A stretch of DNA of 64,000 nt from Gracilimonas sp. (GTDB lineage Bacteria > Bacteroidota > Rhodothermia > Balneolales > Balneolaceae), in assembly GCA_022450045.1 (NCBI GenBank), contig JAKURD010000006.1, forward strand, positions 62,001 to 126,000, read 5' to 3'. Below, one piece after another: positions 37,879 through 47,928 of this stretch. Positions within the stretch are counted from its first letter, which is position 1. Every line of letters starts with the position of its first letter. The position numbers were made by a program, and so were the translations under genes. A model generated the notes under the pieces. That model made no database searches and had not been told where the DNA came from. It was given only the letters and a program-made list of their open reading frames with translations.

Positions 37879-39618
37879 TCACTCTAATCGTATTTCTGCA
37901 ACTCCCGAGCCGCTGGGGACCATTGGGAATACATTGTTTTCTTTACCTACCATCACTTCGAGGAAGTAAGCTCCATCGTAGTTGATGAATTCTGCAATTG
38001 CTTTTTCCAGATTTTCACGTTCAGTTACTTTCTTAGTAGGGATATAGAATCCTTTTGCCAGTAGCTGGAAGTCCGGGTTAATAAGCTCAGTGGATGAATA
38101 CCGTTTCTCGAAAAACAATTGTTGCCACTGACGTACCATGCCAAGGAATTCGTTATTCAACAGCAGTACTTTTACTTTTACTTTGGTTTGATAAATAGTA
38201 GCCAGTTCCTGCATGGTCATCTGAAATCCGCCATCTCCTACAACGACAATAACAGTTCGGTCTGGAGCACCAAGTGCTGCGCCAATTCCGGCCGGAAGAC
38301 CAAATCCCATGGTTCCCAATCCTCCGGATGTGATATTGCTTTTCGGGCGGGTAAACTTTGAGTAACGGCAAGCTACCATCTGATGCTGTCCTACATCTGT
38401 AACAAGGATATGGTCATCATTTGTAATGTCATTGACGATCCGGATTACTTCACCCATGCTTAAAATATTGGATTCGGGATGAAGCTCATCTTTAATCACT
38501 TTCTCCCATTCCTTTTCATCACAATCGCGGAAGCGCTGCAACCATTCTTCATAGCTTTTTGGTTTCACCAGCTTAATGAGTTCAGAGAGTGATTCTTTGG
38601 CATCGCCAAGCACAGCTACATCAGCCGGTACATTTTTATCAATTTCGGCGGGATCAATTTCAAGATGAATCACCTTAGCCTGCTTGGCATATTTGGAAAG
38701 ATTTCCTGTAACACGATCATCAAAGCGCATGCCTACTGCAATCAGTACATCACATTCATTAGTAAGCAAATTTGGTCCGTAATTACCGTGCATGCCCAAC
38801 ATGCCCACATTTAAGGGGTGATCAGTTTCGAGAGCGGAAAGCCCCATGATAGTCCAGGCAGAAGGGATGCCTGTTTTTTCAATAAATTGCTTGAATTCTT
38901 TTTCGGCATTTGCCAAAATCACACCCTGACCAAAAAGTACATAAGGACGTTCGGCATTATTGATCAACTCTGCAGCCTCCTCAATTTTGGCATGATCCAA
39001 TTTTGGTTTGGGCTTATAACTTCGTAGGGAGGTACACTTTTCATATTTATAATCGAACTCCTCAAACTGAGCATCTTTGGTGATATCAATTACCACCGGC
39101 CCAGGGCGGCCTGTTTTTGCCAGGTAAAAAGCCTTTGCTAAAGCTTCGGGAATTTCTTCAGCACGGGTAATTTGAAAATTCCACTTGGTTACTGGCATCG
39201 AAATTCCAAGCACATCACATTCCTGAAAAGCATCACTTCCCAATAAAGAGGAGTTAACCTGTCCGGTTATACAGACCAGGGGAGTAGAATCGATTTGGGC
39301 ATCAGCAATACCGGTAATGAGATTGGTTGCGCCGGGTCCGGAAGTAGCCAGACAAACACCAACTTTTCCACTTGTACGTGCGTAGCCCTGAGCCATATGT
39401 ATGGCGCCCTGTTCGTGCCGGGCAAGTACATGATGGATGCTATCCTGATGATCATAAAGTGCGTCGTATACCGGCATGATGGCTCCGCCCGGATATCCAA
39501 AAGCCGTATCGACATTTTCTTTAAGTAAAATCTGGACAAGTGCCTCGGCACCTGTCATTCGTATGGTGTCCACTGTTTTTGGTTGTGATGTTAATTCAGG
39601 TGCTTCTACTGTTCCCAT
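37879..39618 (-). CDS. ilvB: Acetolactate synthase large (catalytic) subunit
   Basis: Condenses pyruvate with pyruvate or 2-oxobutanoate using ThDP. The 579-aa protein has the catalytic Glu in LARHEQGAIHMAQGYAR, the FAD region in the centre (GMLGMHGNYGPN) and the ThDP-Mg motif VGDGGFQMTMQELATIYQ through LLLNNEFLGMV. It is the second gene of the ilvDBNC-A run, 20 bp after ilvD. Confidence 0.97.
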   Translation of the reverse strand: MGTVEAPELTSQPKTVDTIRMTGAEALVQILLKENVDTAFGYPGGAIMPVYDALYDHQDSIHHVLARHEQGAIHMAQGYARTSGKVGVCLATSGPGATNLITGIADAQIDSTPLVCITGQVNSSLLGSDAFQECDVLGISMPVTKWNFQITRAEEIPEALAKAFYLAKTGRPGPVVIDITKDAQFEEFDYKYEKCTSLRSYKPKPKLDHAKIEEAAELINNAERPYVLFGQGVILANAEKEFKQFIEKTGIPSAWTIMGLSALETDHPLNVGMLGMHGNYGPNLLTNECDVLIAVGMRFDDRVTGNLSKYAKQAKVIHLEIDPAEIDKNVPADVAVLGDAKESLSELIKLVKPKSYEEWLQRFRDCDEKEWEKVIKDELHPESNILSMGEVIRIVNDITNDDHILVTDVGQHQMVACRYSKFTRPKSNITSGGLGTMGFGLPAGIGAALGAPDRTVIVVVGDGGFQMTMQELATIYQTKVKVKVLLLNNEFLGMVRQWQQLFFEKRYSSTELINPDFQLLAKGFYIPTKKVTERENLEKAIAEFINYDGAYFLEVMVGKENNVFPMVPSGSGVAEIRLE

Positions 39619-39637
39619 AGTGAGTGAGATTAAATTG

Positions 39638-41317
39638 TTAAAACTCGTCAGTTACACAGCCTTGTGAAGCCGATGAAACGGTTTTGGCGTATTTATAGAG
39701 GGTGCCACGATTCTCTTTAAGTGATGGTTCCTTCCATTGTTCTTTTCGTTCGGCTAATTCATTATCAGAAATCAGCACATTTATTTCATTCTTGGTTGCA
39801 TCTATTCTTATAGTATCTCCATTCTTAACCAACCCAATAGCTCCGCCAACCTGTGCTTCTGGTGTGATGTGACCTACGACAAATCCGTGGGTACCTCCAG
39901 AGAAACGACCATCTGTGATCAGCGCGACTTCTTTGCCTAAACCTGCACCCATAATGGCAGATGTAGGTTTCAACATTTCCGGCATGCCGGGGCCGCCTTT
40001 GGGGCCTACATAACGGATTACTACTACGTCGCCGCCTTTTACTTCACTGTTCCTAATTCCATTGTTGGCTTCGAATTCGCTATCAAAAACACGAGCGGTT
40101 CCTTCAAAAAGCTCTCCTTCTTTCCCGGTGATTTTTGCTACAGCACCTTCTTCAGCAAGATTTCCATAAAGAATTCGAATGTGTCCGCTTTTCTTAATTG
40201 GGTTCTTCAAAGGATGAATGACATCCTGCTTTTCATCGAGAGCGTCAACTTCTGAAAGATTTTCGGCCAAGGTTTTTCCGGTAACGGTCATGCAGTTTCC
40301 TTCCAAAAGATCATGTTCCAGCATGTATTTCATGACGGACGGAACACCACCCACTTCGTGCAGGTCTTGCATTACGTATTTTCCACTTGGTTTCAGATCC
40401 GCAAGAAAGGGGGTATTATTACTGAGTCGCTGAAAGTCGTCCAGTCCAATTTCGATGTTTGCCGTCCGGGCAATTGCAATAAGGTGAAGAACCGCATTGG
40501 TGGATCCTCCCAAAACCATGATCAGACGAATGGCATTTTCGAATGATTTTTTTGTGAGGATATCCAGCGGTTTAATATCGTTTTCCAAAAGATGGTAGAG
40601 ATGGGTTCCTACCTCTTCACATTCAATAGTTTTCACGCTATTCATAGCTGGGTTGGAGGAATTATAAGGCAGGCTTAATCCCAAGGCTTCTATTGCTGAT
40701 GACATGGTGTTAGCCGTGTACATTCCTCCACAGGCGCCGGCGCCGGGACACGCATGTTGAATCACATCCTTAAAATCTTCTTCCGACATTTTCCCACTTA
40801 CTTTTTTTCCCCACGCTTCAAAGGCGGAAACTACATCTAACTTTTGGCCATTGTGAAATCCGGGAGCAATGGTTCCACCATAGACTAAAATGGAAGGACG
40901 GTTTACTCGAATCATAGCCATCAGGGCTCCTGGCATGTTTTTATCACAACCTACAATGGCAACAAAACCATCATATGACATTCCTTTTACCACCGATTCC
41001 ATAGAATCTGCAATTAAATCGCGGGAGGGCAGAGAGAAACGCATGCCGGGCGTTCCCATCGAAATTCCATCACTGATCCCAATGGTGTTGAAGATGAGTC
41101 CGTTTAATCCAGCATTTTGAATTCCCTTTTTGACATGAACCGCCAAATCATTGAGGTGCATGTTGCAGGGATTACCTTCATATCCTGTACTAGCAACACC
41201 AATCAGAGGTTTTTGTAAATCATCGTTATCCAGCCCGATTGCATGAAGCATAGCCTGAGCTGCGGGTTGAGAGTTGTCCTGGGTGACTTGTTTACTAAAT
41301 TTATTTAATTCTGCCAT
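39638..41317 (-). CDS. ilvD: Dihydroxy-acid dehydratase
   Basis: Dehydrates dihydroxy acids to 2-oxoisovalerate and 2-oxo-3-methylvalerate using an Fe-S cluster. I start at [13 protein letters not shown] (41317, 559 aa). The 14 extra codons up to 41359 run into the attenuator T-tract and are unlikely to be translated. Cluster Cys are in [28 protein letters not shown] and [35 protein letters not shown] is the C-terminal signature. It is the first structural gene of the attenuator-controlled ilv operon. Confidence 0.95.
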   Translation of the reverse strand: MAELNKFSKQVTQDNSQPAAQAMLHAIGLDNDDLQKPLIGVASTGYEGNPCNMHLNDLAVHVKKGIQNAGLNGLIFNTIGISDGISMGTPGMRFSLPSRDLIADSMESVVKGMSYDGFVAIVGCDKNMPGALMAMIRVNRPSILVYGGTIAPGFHNGQKLDVVSAFEAWGKKVSGKMSEEDFKDVIQHACPGAGACGGMYTANTMSSAIEALGLSLPYNSSNPAMNSVKTIECEEVGTHLYHLLENDIKPLDILTKKSFENAIRLIMVLGGSTNAVLHLIAIARTANIEIGLDDFQRLSNNTPFLADLKPSGKYVMQDLHEVGGVPSVMKYMLEHDLLEGNCMTVTGKTLAENLSEVDALDEKQDVIHPLKNPIKKSGHIRILYGNLAEEGAVAKITGKEGELFEGTARVFDSEFEANNGIRNSEVKGGDVVVIRYVGPKGGPGMPEMLKPTSAIMGAGLGKEVALITDGRFSGGTHGFVVGHITPEAQVGGAIGLVKNGDTIRIDATKNEINVLISDNELAERKEQWKEPSLKENRGTLYKYAKTVSSASQGCVTDEF

Positions 41318-41357
41318 GTAGTGAGTAAGTGTAAATCGGTTCCAAAAAATATTAGCC

Positions 41358-41390
41358 AAAAAAAAAGCCTTCCGGATTAGGGAAGGCTTT
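41358..41390 (-). terminator. Attenuator terminator of the ilv operon
   Basis: On the minus strand AAAGCCTTCC and GGAAGGCTTT pair perfectly over 10 bp around CTAATCC, followed by a run of nine T. It lies 40 bp before the ilvD start and 24 bp after the leader-peptide stop. That position, inside the leader and before the first gene, marks an attenuator rather than an operon end. Confidence 0.9.
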
Positions 41391-41448
41391 GTGTAATCAT
41401 AATCAATGTATCATTACATAACTTTCCCTGGTTGGTATGGAATACCAA
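41379..41448 (-). promoter_or_regulatory. Alternative hairpins of the ilv attenuator
   Basis: On the minus strand, TTGGTAT and ATACCAA (41448-41432) form a 7-bp hairpin with a TCC loop, the likely 1:2 structure. Its first arm overlaps the Ile codons near the end of the leader peptide. Just 3' of it, AGGGAA (41429-41424) can pair with TTCCCT (41384-41379) in the terminator's 5' arm and loop, which would disrupt the terminator. This is the 2:3 antiterminator expected when a ribosome stalls on Ile codons. Confidence 0.65.
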
Positions 41449-41491
41449 TGACTTGAATAATAATGACCAGAGAAATAATGATAGACAGCAT
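41414..41491 (-). CDS. ilvL: ilv leader peptide, 25 aa, Ile-rich
   Basis: An ATG at 41491 opens 25 codons ending in TAA at 41416-41414. The peptide starts MLSIIISLVIIIQVIGIP and contains 8 Ile, 3 Val and 2 Leu, far above chance, with two runs of three consecutive Ile codons. It ends 24 bp before the terminator stem and 97 bp before the ilvD start. This is the expected control peptide for ribosome-mediated attenuation by charged tRNA-Ile, with Val and Leu adding. No Shine-Dalgarno is seen, as is usual here. The symbol ilvL is used by analogy. Confidence 0.85.
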   Translation of the reverse strand: MLSIIISLVIIIQVIGIPYQPGKVM

Positions 41492-41523
41492 ATTTATATA
41501 AGTGTAATTTTTTTGCTCGCGAT

Positions 41524-41554
41524 CAATATAGGTTGAGTGTATTTTAATATCAAC
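41524..41554 (-). promoter_or_regulatory. Candidate ilv operon promoter
   Basis: On the minus strand GTTG (41554-41551) and TATATTG (41530-41524) are 20 bp apart. This is close to the Bacteroidota promoter pattern (TTTG at -33, TAnnTTTG at -7) and about 30 bp upstream of the leader ATG. Fit is imperfect, and no experimental support exists. Confidence 0.4.
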
Positions 41555-41606
41555 TGTCAGTAGATGTGATCTTTTTTATTAATGGGATGACCAAATTGAT
41601 ATTTTG

Positions 41607-43148
41607 TTAGTTCCGTGGAGTCAATTTCTGCTTTATGATGTTCTGAACCGGTTTCTCATGGATTTTAGACTCCAGCCACGATATGATGTCCAAATACAAA
41701 AAAGGCCGTTTTTGATAAGGCATTTCGTTGATTTCAAGCAGTCGTTCTCGTAGTTTTTTAAACTTTTCTTTCAGGGATAAGCCGTTAGCCCGGCCTAAAT
41801 TCTGGAGAAAATTCAGTATTTCTTGTTGAACCAGGTTAAGGTCGTTCATCTTTCTGAGAAACCGATACACCGACCGTATTTGGTATTCCACATGCGTTTG
41901 GTTTCCTAATTCATAATGTGCAATCAAATTGAGAATGCGGGCAAAACAGTGAAGGTCTTCCCGTAGTTTTTGATCCGGGTAGTTGATGATTTTATTCAGG
42001 TATTCAATGGCCTTGTCGTTATTGCCGGCACCAAAATACAGACAGGCAATTTTGTAGTAGAAAACCAGAATCCGATGGGGATCAACCTGCTGAGAATACT
42101 TATCGATTTTCTGATTTAATTCAGGTACCATTTTCACACCTTCAGAAAAAGTACCAGCAATAAAATGCCCATTTATCTTGGATGTATAGAGGTACATGAA
42201 TCCCAGTGTTTCAAGATTCTCGTTGCTTCGGGTGGGAGGGTTTTTCAGAAATGATTCCAGGTGTCCTTTAACCTCCTCGTGCTTTTTATAATGGCCAAGG
42301 ACAAACAAAGCCTCGAGTAACACATGCTGACCTTTGAGGTACCAAATAGGTTCCAGTTCCAGCATATCTTGGTTATCATGAAATAAATCAACCCACTTCT
42401 GAGCGTATCGATACTGAAGCAAAAAATCTTGTACAATTAGGCTGTACCAGGCATAAGAAACATAGAGGTATAGTTGTTCAAAGAAACCCAGGTTCTCTTG
42501 GTCTATATCTTCCAATTCTTTTTTGAAATACTGGCTGATATTTTTGTAATCGTTTTGATCGCGTACATGTCCGGCTTTGATATAAATACCATACAGACGA
42601 AGCGAAATATTTGACAGCCGGTTATAGTTTGAAAGAGTCTGTAGCTTTTCCTCGGCTTGTTCAATTAATTCATCAGCCCTGTTTTCTAGGCTTCTTGTGA
42701 TATACTGTGATTCTATAATACGCTCAAAAGTGAGAATCTCATATTCCAGAGAGTGTCGATGATTTTGGTGAGCCAGTGATTTGGCTTTGTCAAGTAGTCT
42801 CAGGCTCTGTTTATAGAGACCCTTGTTGTACAAAATACGCGCGTGGTCAATCTGTTCGCGCAACATAATGTCCACATTATGATTGATATTGGTGAGACGA
42901 AGGCTGGTGAGAATCTGTTTATAAAGGTGAGCTTTCAGATTAGAAAACTGACGTTTTTTTATGGTTTTCAGACTTTTGATAATGGCATCTTCATCATAAT
43001 CCGTGACTTTATCTACGGCATTAAAGAGCTTGATGAATTTGGCATCAGGTGTGTTATTCCGGGTTGCATAAATCTTAAAAGCACGCTTTTCAGCCTTCGT
43101 CAACGATTTAATCAGTTGATAAAGATAATCATTCGGTTGATTGGCCAT
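41607..43148 (-). CDS. Helical-repeat (TPR-like) protein, 513 aa
   Basis: An all-alpha protein of repeated helix pairs. Segments such as ARILYNKGLYKQSLRLLDKA and YYKIACLYFGAGNNDKAIEY match TPR-style packing residues. It has no signal peptide or membrane span and is basic, with no catalytic motif. It lies between the divergent leu and ilv blocks, on the ilv strand and upstream of the ilv leader. TPR proteins usually scaffold partners; a link to amino acid control is not shown. Confidence 0.65.
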   Translation of the reverse strand: MANQPNDYLYQLIKSLTKAEKRAFKIYATRNNTPDAKFIKLFNAVDKVTDYDEDAIIKSLKTIKKRQFSNLKAHLYKQILTSLRLTNINHNVDIMLREQIDHARILYNKGLYKQSLRLLDKAKSLAHQNHRHSLEYEILTFERIIESQYITRSLENRADELIEQAEEKLQTLSNYNRLSNISLRLYGIYIKAGHVRDQNDYKNISQYFKKELEDIDQENLGFFEQLYLYVSYAWYSLIVQDFLLQYRYAQKWVDLFHDNQDMLELEPIWYLKGQHVLLEALFVLGHYKKHEEVKGHLESFLKNPPTRSNENLETLGFMYLYTSKINGHFIAGTFSEGVKMVPELNQKIDKYSQQVDPHRILVFYYKIACLYFGAGNNDKAIEYLNKIINYPDQKLREDLHCFARILNLIAHYELGNQTHVEYQIRSVYRFLRKMNDLNLVQQEILNFLQNLGRANGLSLKEKFKKLRERLLEINEMPYQKRPFLYLDIISWLESKIHEKPVQNIIKQKLTPRN

Positions 43149-43283
43149 TGTATTAAATGAGTAAGTAAAATCAGGTTAAGTAATTAATAATAAAGAAGAT
43201 GATTATTTGTACAAAATGTTTGGGTGTCGTAATATCCTAAGATTATGGTTTTAGGAAAACGTTGTAGGCCAATACATTCTGCG

Positions 43284-43317
43284 CAATTACTTGAACTTTG
43301 ACCAGAGACAGTAATTG
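43284..43317. promoter_or_regulatory. Dyad in the leuA leader
   Basis: An 8-bp perfect inverted repeat CAATTACT/AGTAATTG is separated by 18 bp and lies about 30 bp before the leuA ATG. It could be an operator half-site pair. There is no leader peptide or terminator like that of the ilv operon. Confidence 0.3.
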
Positions 43318-43349
43318 ATTCTGCAGTTAAGTTAGAAATCCCCAGACTA

Positions 43350-44507
43350 ATGCCAAACAATCAAATTCAGATTTTCGATACTACCCTACGCGACGGTGAA
43401 CAAGTTCCGGGCTGTAGATTAAATACTCCTGAAAAAATTAACATTGCTAAAGAACTAGAGCGACTAGGAGTAGACGTAATGGAAGTCGGATTTCCGGTTT
43501 CCAGTCCGGGAGATTTTAAGTCCGTACAGCAAATTTCAGAGATTATAAAAAACTCAACGGTATGCGCTCTTACTCGCGCGGTTGAAAACGATATCAAAAT
43601 AGCAGCTGAAGCTATTCAAAAAGCCAAGCGTCCGCGGATTCATACCGGCATCGGAACGTCAGATAGCCATGTCTTCAACAAACTGAGAACAACCCGTGAA
43701 GAAGTAATAGAGCGGGGTGTTGAAGCTGTGAAATTGTCAAAAAAATATGTAGAAGATGTAGAATTCTATGCTGAAGACGCCGGACGTACCGATAATGAAT
43801 ACCTTGCTCAGGTAATTGAGGCGGTGATCAAAGCCGGTGCAACTGTGGTGAACATCCCGGATACGACCGGTTATTGTCTTCCCTCAGAGTATGGCGAGAA
43901 GATCAGATACCTGAAAGAGAATGTGAAAGGAATTGATAAGGCTATAATCTCCACTCACTGCCATAATGATTTAGGACTGGCAACAGCGAATTCAATTTCA
44001 GGAATCCAGAATGGAGCACAGCAGATTGAATGTACCATGAATGGAATTGGCGAACGGGCTGGAAATGCCTCACTTGAAGAAGTGGTCATGATAATGCGAA
44101 AGCATCACGATTTGAATTTTGATACCAATATTAATACCAAATATTTGTGTGAAGTTAGCGCACTGGTTTCAGCCAAAATGAACATGCCGGTTCAGGCCAA
44201 TAAAGCCATTGTTGGATCGAATGCTTTTGCACACTCATCTGGCATTCACCAGGATGGAGTGATTAAATCCCGTGAAACTTATGAGATTATTGACCCTGAC
44301 GAAGTTGGTGCTTTGGAATCATCAATTGTGTTAACCGCAAGAAGTGGCCGTGCAGCATTGCATTACAGAGCCCAAAAATTGGGCTTCGAATTTGGTAAGG
44401 AGGAATTGGATCGTTATTACAAAGAATTTCTGAATTTGGCGGATGAGCAAAAGGTAATTCAGGATCAGGATTTAGTACAGTTGTTCTCAGTAGCTGCTAC
44501 CGGATAA
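43350..44507 (+). CDS. leuA: 2-isopropylmalate synthase, short form
   Basis: Condenses acetyl-CoA with 2-oxoisovalerate, the first step of leucine synthesis. The 385-aa protein has the TIM-barrel start [18 protein letters not shown], the metal site [18 protein letters not shown] and the [15 protein letters not shown] segment, then the linker with HSSGIHQDG. It stops there. The roughly 130-residue C-terminal leucine-binding domain of E. coli-type LeuA is absent. A homocitrate or citramalate synthase cannot be fully excluded, but leuCDB follow directly. Confidence 0.92.
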   Translation: MPNNQIQIFDTTLRDGEQVPGCRLNTPEKINIAKELERLGVDVMEVGFPVSSPGDFKSVQQISEIIKNSTVCALTRAVENDIKIAAEAIQKAKRPRIHTGIGTSDSHVFNKLRTTREEVIERGVEAVKLSKKYVEDVEFYAEDAGRTDNEYLAQVIEAVIKAGATVVNIPDTTGYCLPSEYGEKIRYLKENVKGIDKAIISTHCHNDLGLATANSISGIQNGAQQIECTMNGIGERAGNASLEEVVMIMRKHHDLNFDTNINTKYLCEVSALVSAKMNMPVQANKAIVGSNAFAHSSGIHQDGVIKSRETYEIIDPDEVGALESSIVLTARSGRAALHYRAQKLGFEFGKEELDRYYKEFLNLADEQKVIQDQDLVQLFSVAATG

Positions 44508-44573
44508 AGCAGGCTTAGAAAATATTACAGGAATTGGAGTTACTAATAGTATTGAAGAAGTATAAAACAGTTT

Positions 44574-45983
44574 ATGCCAAAAACGTTATTTGATAAGGTT
44601 TGGGATCAGCATGTGGTTGCTCAGGTTGAGGGGGGATTGGAAATCCTATATATCGATCGGCATTTTATTCATGAAGTTACAAGTCCGCAAGCTTTTAGTG
44701 GTATTCGAAACCGCGGGATTGATATCCACAGAACCGATAAAATTGTTGCCACAGCAGATCATAATGTGCCAACCAAAAATCAGCATTTACCTATCAAAGA
44801 TGCGCTATCCAAACTTCAGGTGGATGCCCTTCAGCAAAATTGCGAAGATTTTGGTATTGAACTTTATGGGCTGGGTCATCCATATCAGGGCATTGTTCAC
44901 GTAATTGGACCTGAACTTGGAATCACCAAGCCGGGCATGACCATTGTTTGTGGAGATAGTCATACTTCAACACATGGGGCATTTGGTGCGATTGCTTTTG
45001 GGATCGGAACTTCACAGGTAGAACAGGTTATGGCTACCCAATGTTTGTTGGTTGAGCGACCCAAGACTATGCGTATCACTATTGATGGTGAATTAGGTGA
45101 TGGTATTTATGCCAAAGACATCATTCTGTATATCATATCGAAATTGGGGACAGGTGGCGGAACAGGTCATTTCGTTGAGTATGCAGGAACGGCTATTTGG
45201 GGACTTTCGATGGAAGCCAGAATGACGATCTGTAATATGAGTATTGAGATGGGAGCAAGAGGTGGAATGATTGCTCCGGATGAAACGACTTTTAAGTATG
45301 TGAAGGGGCGGGAATTTGCTCCTCAAGGGAAAAATCTTGAAACTGCTATTACTCAATGGAAAACCCTTTATTCAGATAATGAAGCCGTATTCGATACGGA
45401 ATATAATTTTCGAGCAGAAGACATTGAACCCATGATTACCTACGGGACTAATCCGGGAGCAGGAATTAAGATTACAGGTACGGTCCCAAATCCAGAAGAC
45501 GTTGAAAACCCAGAGGGATTGAAAAAATCTCTCGAGTATATGGGGTTGGAAGCCGGTCAAATGTTAAAAGGAAAGCAAATCGACCACGTGTTTATAGGAA
45601 GTTGTACTAATAGTAGGATTGAAGATCTTCGAATTGTCGCCAATTATGTAAAAGGTAAAAAGAAGGCCGATCACGTAAATGCGATGATTGTTCCGGGTTC
45701 GCGGCAGGTTCAGGAGCAAGCTCAAAAAGAAGGAATCGATAAAATTTTAGCTGAAGCCGGTTTTGAACTAAGGCAGTCTGGATGTTCGGCTTGTTTGGGA
45801 ATGAATGAAGATAAAATTCCTAAAAGCGAATACTGTGTCTCTACCTCAAACCGAAATTTTGAAGGGCGGCAGGGCCCAGGAGCTCGAACCATGCTGGTAA
45901 GTCCGCTTACCGCTGCAGCCATTGCCATTGAAGGAAAAGTGGTAGATCCACGCGAGTTTGAACTTGACAAAATGGCGGTGTAA
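44574..45983 (+). CDS. leuC: 3-isopropylmalate dehydratase large subunit
   Basis: Isomerises 2- to 3-isopropylmalate with LeuD using a [4Fe-4S] cluster. The 469-aa aconitase-fold protein has the cluster Cys in [14 protein letters not shown] and [26 protein letters not shown], and [34 protein letters not shown] is a further signature. It lies 66 bp after leuA and 5 bp before leuD. Confidence 0.97.
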   Translation: MPKTLFDKVWDQHVVAQVEGGLEILYIDRHFIHEVTSPQAFSGIRNRGIDIHRTDKIVATADHNVPTKNQHLPIKDALSKLQVDALQQNCEDFGIELYGLGHPYQGIVHVIGPELGITKPGMTIVCGDSHTSTHGAFGAIAFGIGTSQVEQVMATQCLLVERPKTMRITIDGELGDGIYAKDIILYIISKLGTGGGTGHFVEYAGTAIWGLSMEARMTICNMSIEMGARGGMIAPDETTFKYVKGREFAPQGKNLETAITQWKTLYSDNEAVFDTEYNFRAEDIEPMITYGTNPGAGIKITGTVPNPEDVENPEGLKKSLEYMGLEAGQMLKGKQIDHVFIGSCTNSRIEDLRIVANYVKGKKKADHVNAMIVPGSRQVQEQAQKEGIDKILAEAGFELRQSGCSACLGMNEDKIPKSEYCVSTSNRNFEGRQGPGARTMLVSPLTAAAIAIEGKVVDPREFELDKMAV

Positions 45984-45988
45984 TCAAT

Positions 45989-46579
45989 ATGGAGAAATTT
46001 AGAGTTTTAAAAACACCGGCCGTTCCGCTTCCTGAGGAAGATGTGGATACTGATCAGATTATACCTGCACGATTTTTAAAATCGACATCACGGGAAGGGT
46101 TTGGGGAGAATTTATTTCGTGATTGGAGATATGATTCGGAGGGAAATCCCATAAAAGATTTCGTGCTGAATAACGATAAGTATGCTGGAAAGGTGTTAGT
46201 AGCCGGACGAAATTTTGGATGTGGCTCAAGCCGGGAACATGCTGCTTGGGCTTTGTATGATTATGGCTTCAGGGCGGTAGTTTCGAGCTTTTTTGCAGAT
46301 ATATTCAAAGGAAATGCACTTAACAACGGGTTGCTTCCTCTTCAGGTGAGTGATGAGTTTCTAAAAAAGATGCTGGCCGATATAAAGGAAAAGCCATCAA
46401 CGCTTGTCAAGATAGATTTGAAAGATCAGCGAATCTCTTTAGAAGATGGAAGCAGTGAAGAATTTAAAATCAATTCATTTAAGAAAATGTGCCTGCTGAA
46501 AGGTTATGATGACATCGACTTTCTGCTCAGTCAAAAAGACAAAATCAAAGAATTTGAACAACAACACGTGGAGTTTTAG
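45989..46579 (+). CDS. leuD: 3-isopropylmalate dehydratase small subunit
   Basis: The swivelling small subunit of the LeuCD isomerase. The 196-aa protein has [15 protein letters not shown] near the start and the substrate loop [17 protein letters not shown], then [17 protein letters not shown]. The spacing of 5 bp after leuC and 3 bp before leuB indicates one transcript. Confidence 0.97.
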   Translation: MEKFRVLKTPAVPLPEEDVDTDQIIPARFLKSTSREGFGENLFRDWRYDSEGNPIKDFVLNNDKYAGKVLVAGRNFGCGSSREHAAWALYDYGFRAVVSSFFADIFKGNALNNGLLPLQVSDEFLKKMLADIKEKPSTLVKIDLKDQRISLEDGSSEEFKINSFKKMCLLKGYDDIDFLLSQKDKIKEFEQQHVEF

Positions 46580-46582
46580 GGA

Positions 46583-47695
46583 ATGAAAAAGAGAATAGCT
46601 GTATTGCCCGGAGATGGAATCGGACCGGAAGTTACCAAACAGGCAAAGAAAATACTTGAAGTGATTGCTGACCGATTTGGACATGAATTTGAATATAAAA
46701 AAGGGCTGGTTGGTGCGGTTGCTATTGAAAAAACCGGGGACCCGCTGCCAAAGGAAACTCTGGATATTTGTCTGGAGGCCGATGCGATTTTATTTGGTGC
46801 TATCGGAGATCCTAAATACGATAATAATCCGAAGGCGAAAGTAAGACCGGAGCAGGGTTTACTTCGTCTGAGGAAAGAACTTGGATTGTATGCGAATATT
46901 CGTCCGGTAAAAACCTATGATTCACTCGTCAATCGTTCACCATTGAAGAGAACGCATGTAGAAGGAACTGACCTGGTGATTTATCGGGAGCTGGCTGGCG
47001 GTATTTATTTCGGGGAAAAAGGCCGGAGTGATGATGGCAAATCAGCTTACGACCATTGTACGTATACGGTTGAGGAAATAGAACGAATTTCTAAACTTGC
47101 ATTTGAAGCAGCTCAAAGTCGACGCAAAAAACTAACTTTGATTGACAAGGCCAATGTACTTGAAACCTCTCGCCTATGGCGACAGACTGTACAGGTGATC
47201 GCTCAGAGTTATCCGGATGTAGAAGTTGAATATTTGTTCGTGGATAATGCCGCCATGCAAATTATCCTTCGTCCAAATCAGTTTGATGTGATCCTGACGG
47301 AGAACATGTTCGGCGACATCATTTCTGACGAAAGCAGTGTAATTACAGGCTCTATTGGCTTATTACCTTCGGCCTCTATTGGAGAAAAGACATCTTTGTT
47401 TGAACCGATTCATGGAAGTTATCCGCAGGCGGCTTTCAAAGATATTGCCAATCCTATTGCTGCTATTTTGTCCATGGGAATGATGCTGGAGCATTTTGGT
47501 CTTTACGAAGAAGCTGAACTCATAAACACCAATATCGATTTTATGATACAGAAAGGGCTAGTGACACAAGATCTGCATTCTCTCAACTTCATATCCTGTT
47601 CAAAAGTGGGGGATGCACTTAGCCTGTTGCTTGATCAAAATATTTCAGATGTACGTTTTGAAAATATGTTTGAAGGAAAACTCCCTGTTATTTAA
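46583..47695 (+). CDS. leuB: 3-isopropylmalate dehydrogenase
   Basis: Oxidises and decarboxylates 3-isopropylmalate to 2-oxoisocaproate with NAD. The 370-aa protein starts KKRIAVLPGDGIGPEV and shows RPEQGLLRLRKELGLYANIR (substrate Arg residues), LTLIDKANVLETSRLWR, DNAAMQIILRPNQFDV, and FGDIISDESSVITGSIG with metal-binding Asp residues. FEPIHGSYPQAA is the NAD loop. It is last in the leuACDB operon. Confidence 0.97.
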   Translation: MKKRIAVLPGDGIGPEVTKQAKKILEVIADRFGHEFEYKKGLVGAVAIEKTGDPLPKETLDICLEADAILFGAIGDPKYDNNPKAKVRPEQGLLRLRKELGLYANIRPVKTYDSLVNRSPLKRTHVEGTDLVIYRELAGGIYFGEKGRSDDGKSAYDHCTYTVEEIERISKLAFEAAQSRRKKLTLIDKANVLETSRLWRQTVQVIAQSYPDVEVEYLFVDNAAMQIILRPNQFDVILTENMFGDIISDESSVITGSIGLLPSASIGEKTSLFEPIHGSYPQAAFKDIANPIAAILSMGMMLEHFGLYEEAELINTNIDFMIQKGLVTQDLHSLNFISCSKVGDALSLLLDQNISDVRFENMFEGKLPVI

Positions 47696-47928
47696 TCTTC
47701 AGTATGGAGACTCTCGAAGGGTTCTTTGAGTTCGTTGATAAGTTATTCAATTTGTGCCGGAGGTTTTATGCATCCGAAAATTTTGTTATTAACGAATTCA
47801 AGACGTTGGATTTTATAGTGTAATTACATTCAATGACATTACTTTGGGTACATCAATCAAAAAACGCAAACGAAGTGCTGAGAAGAAAAAAGTATTAACT
47901 TTTTCAAAGCAAGTTTGCCTAAACAAAG

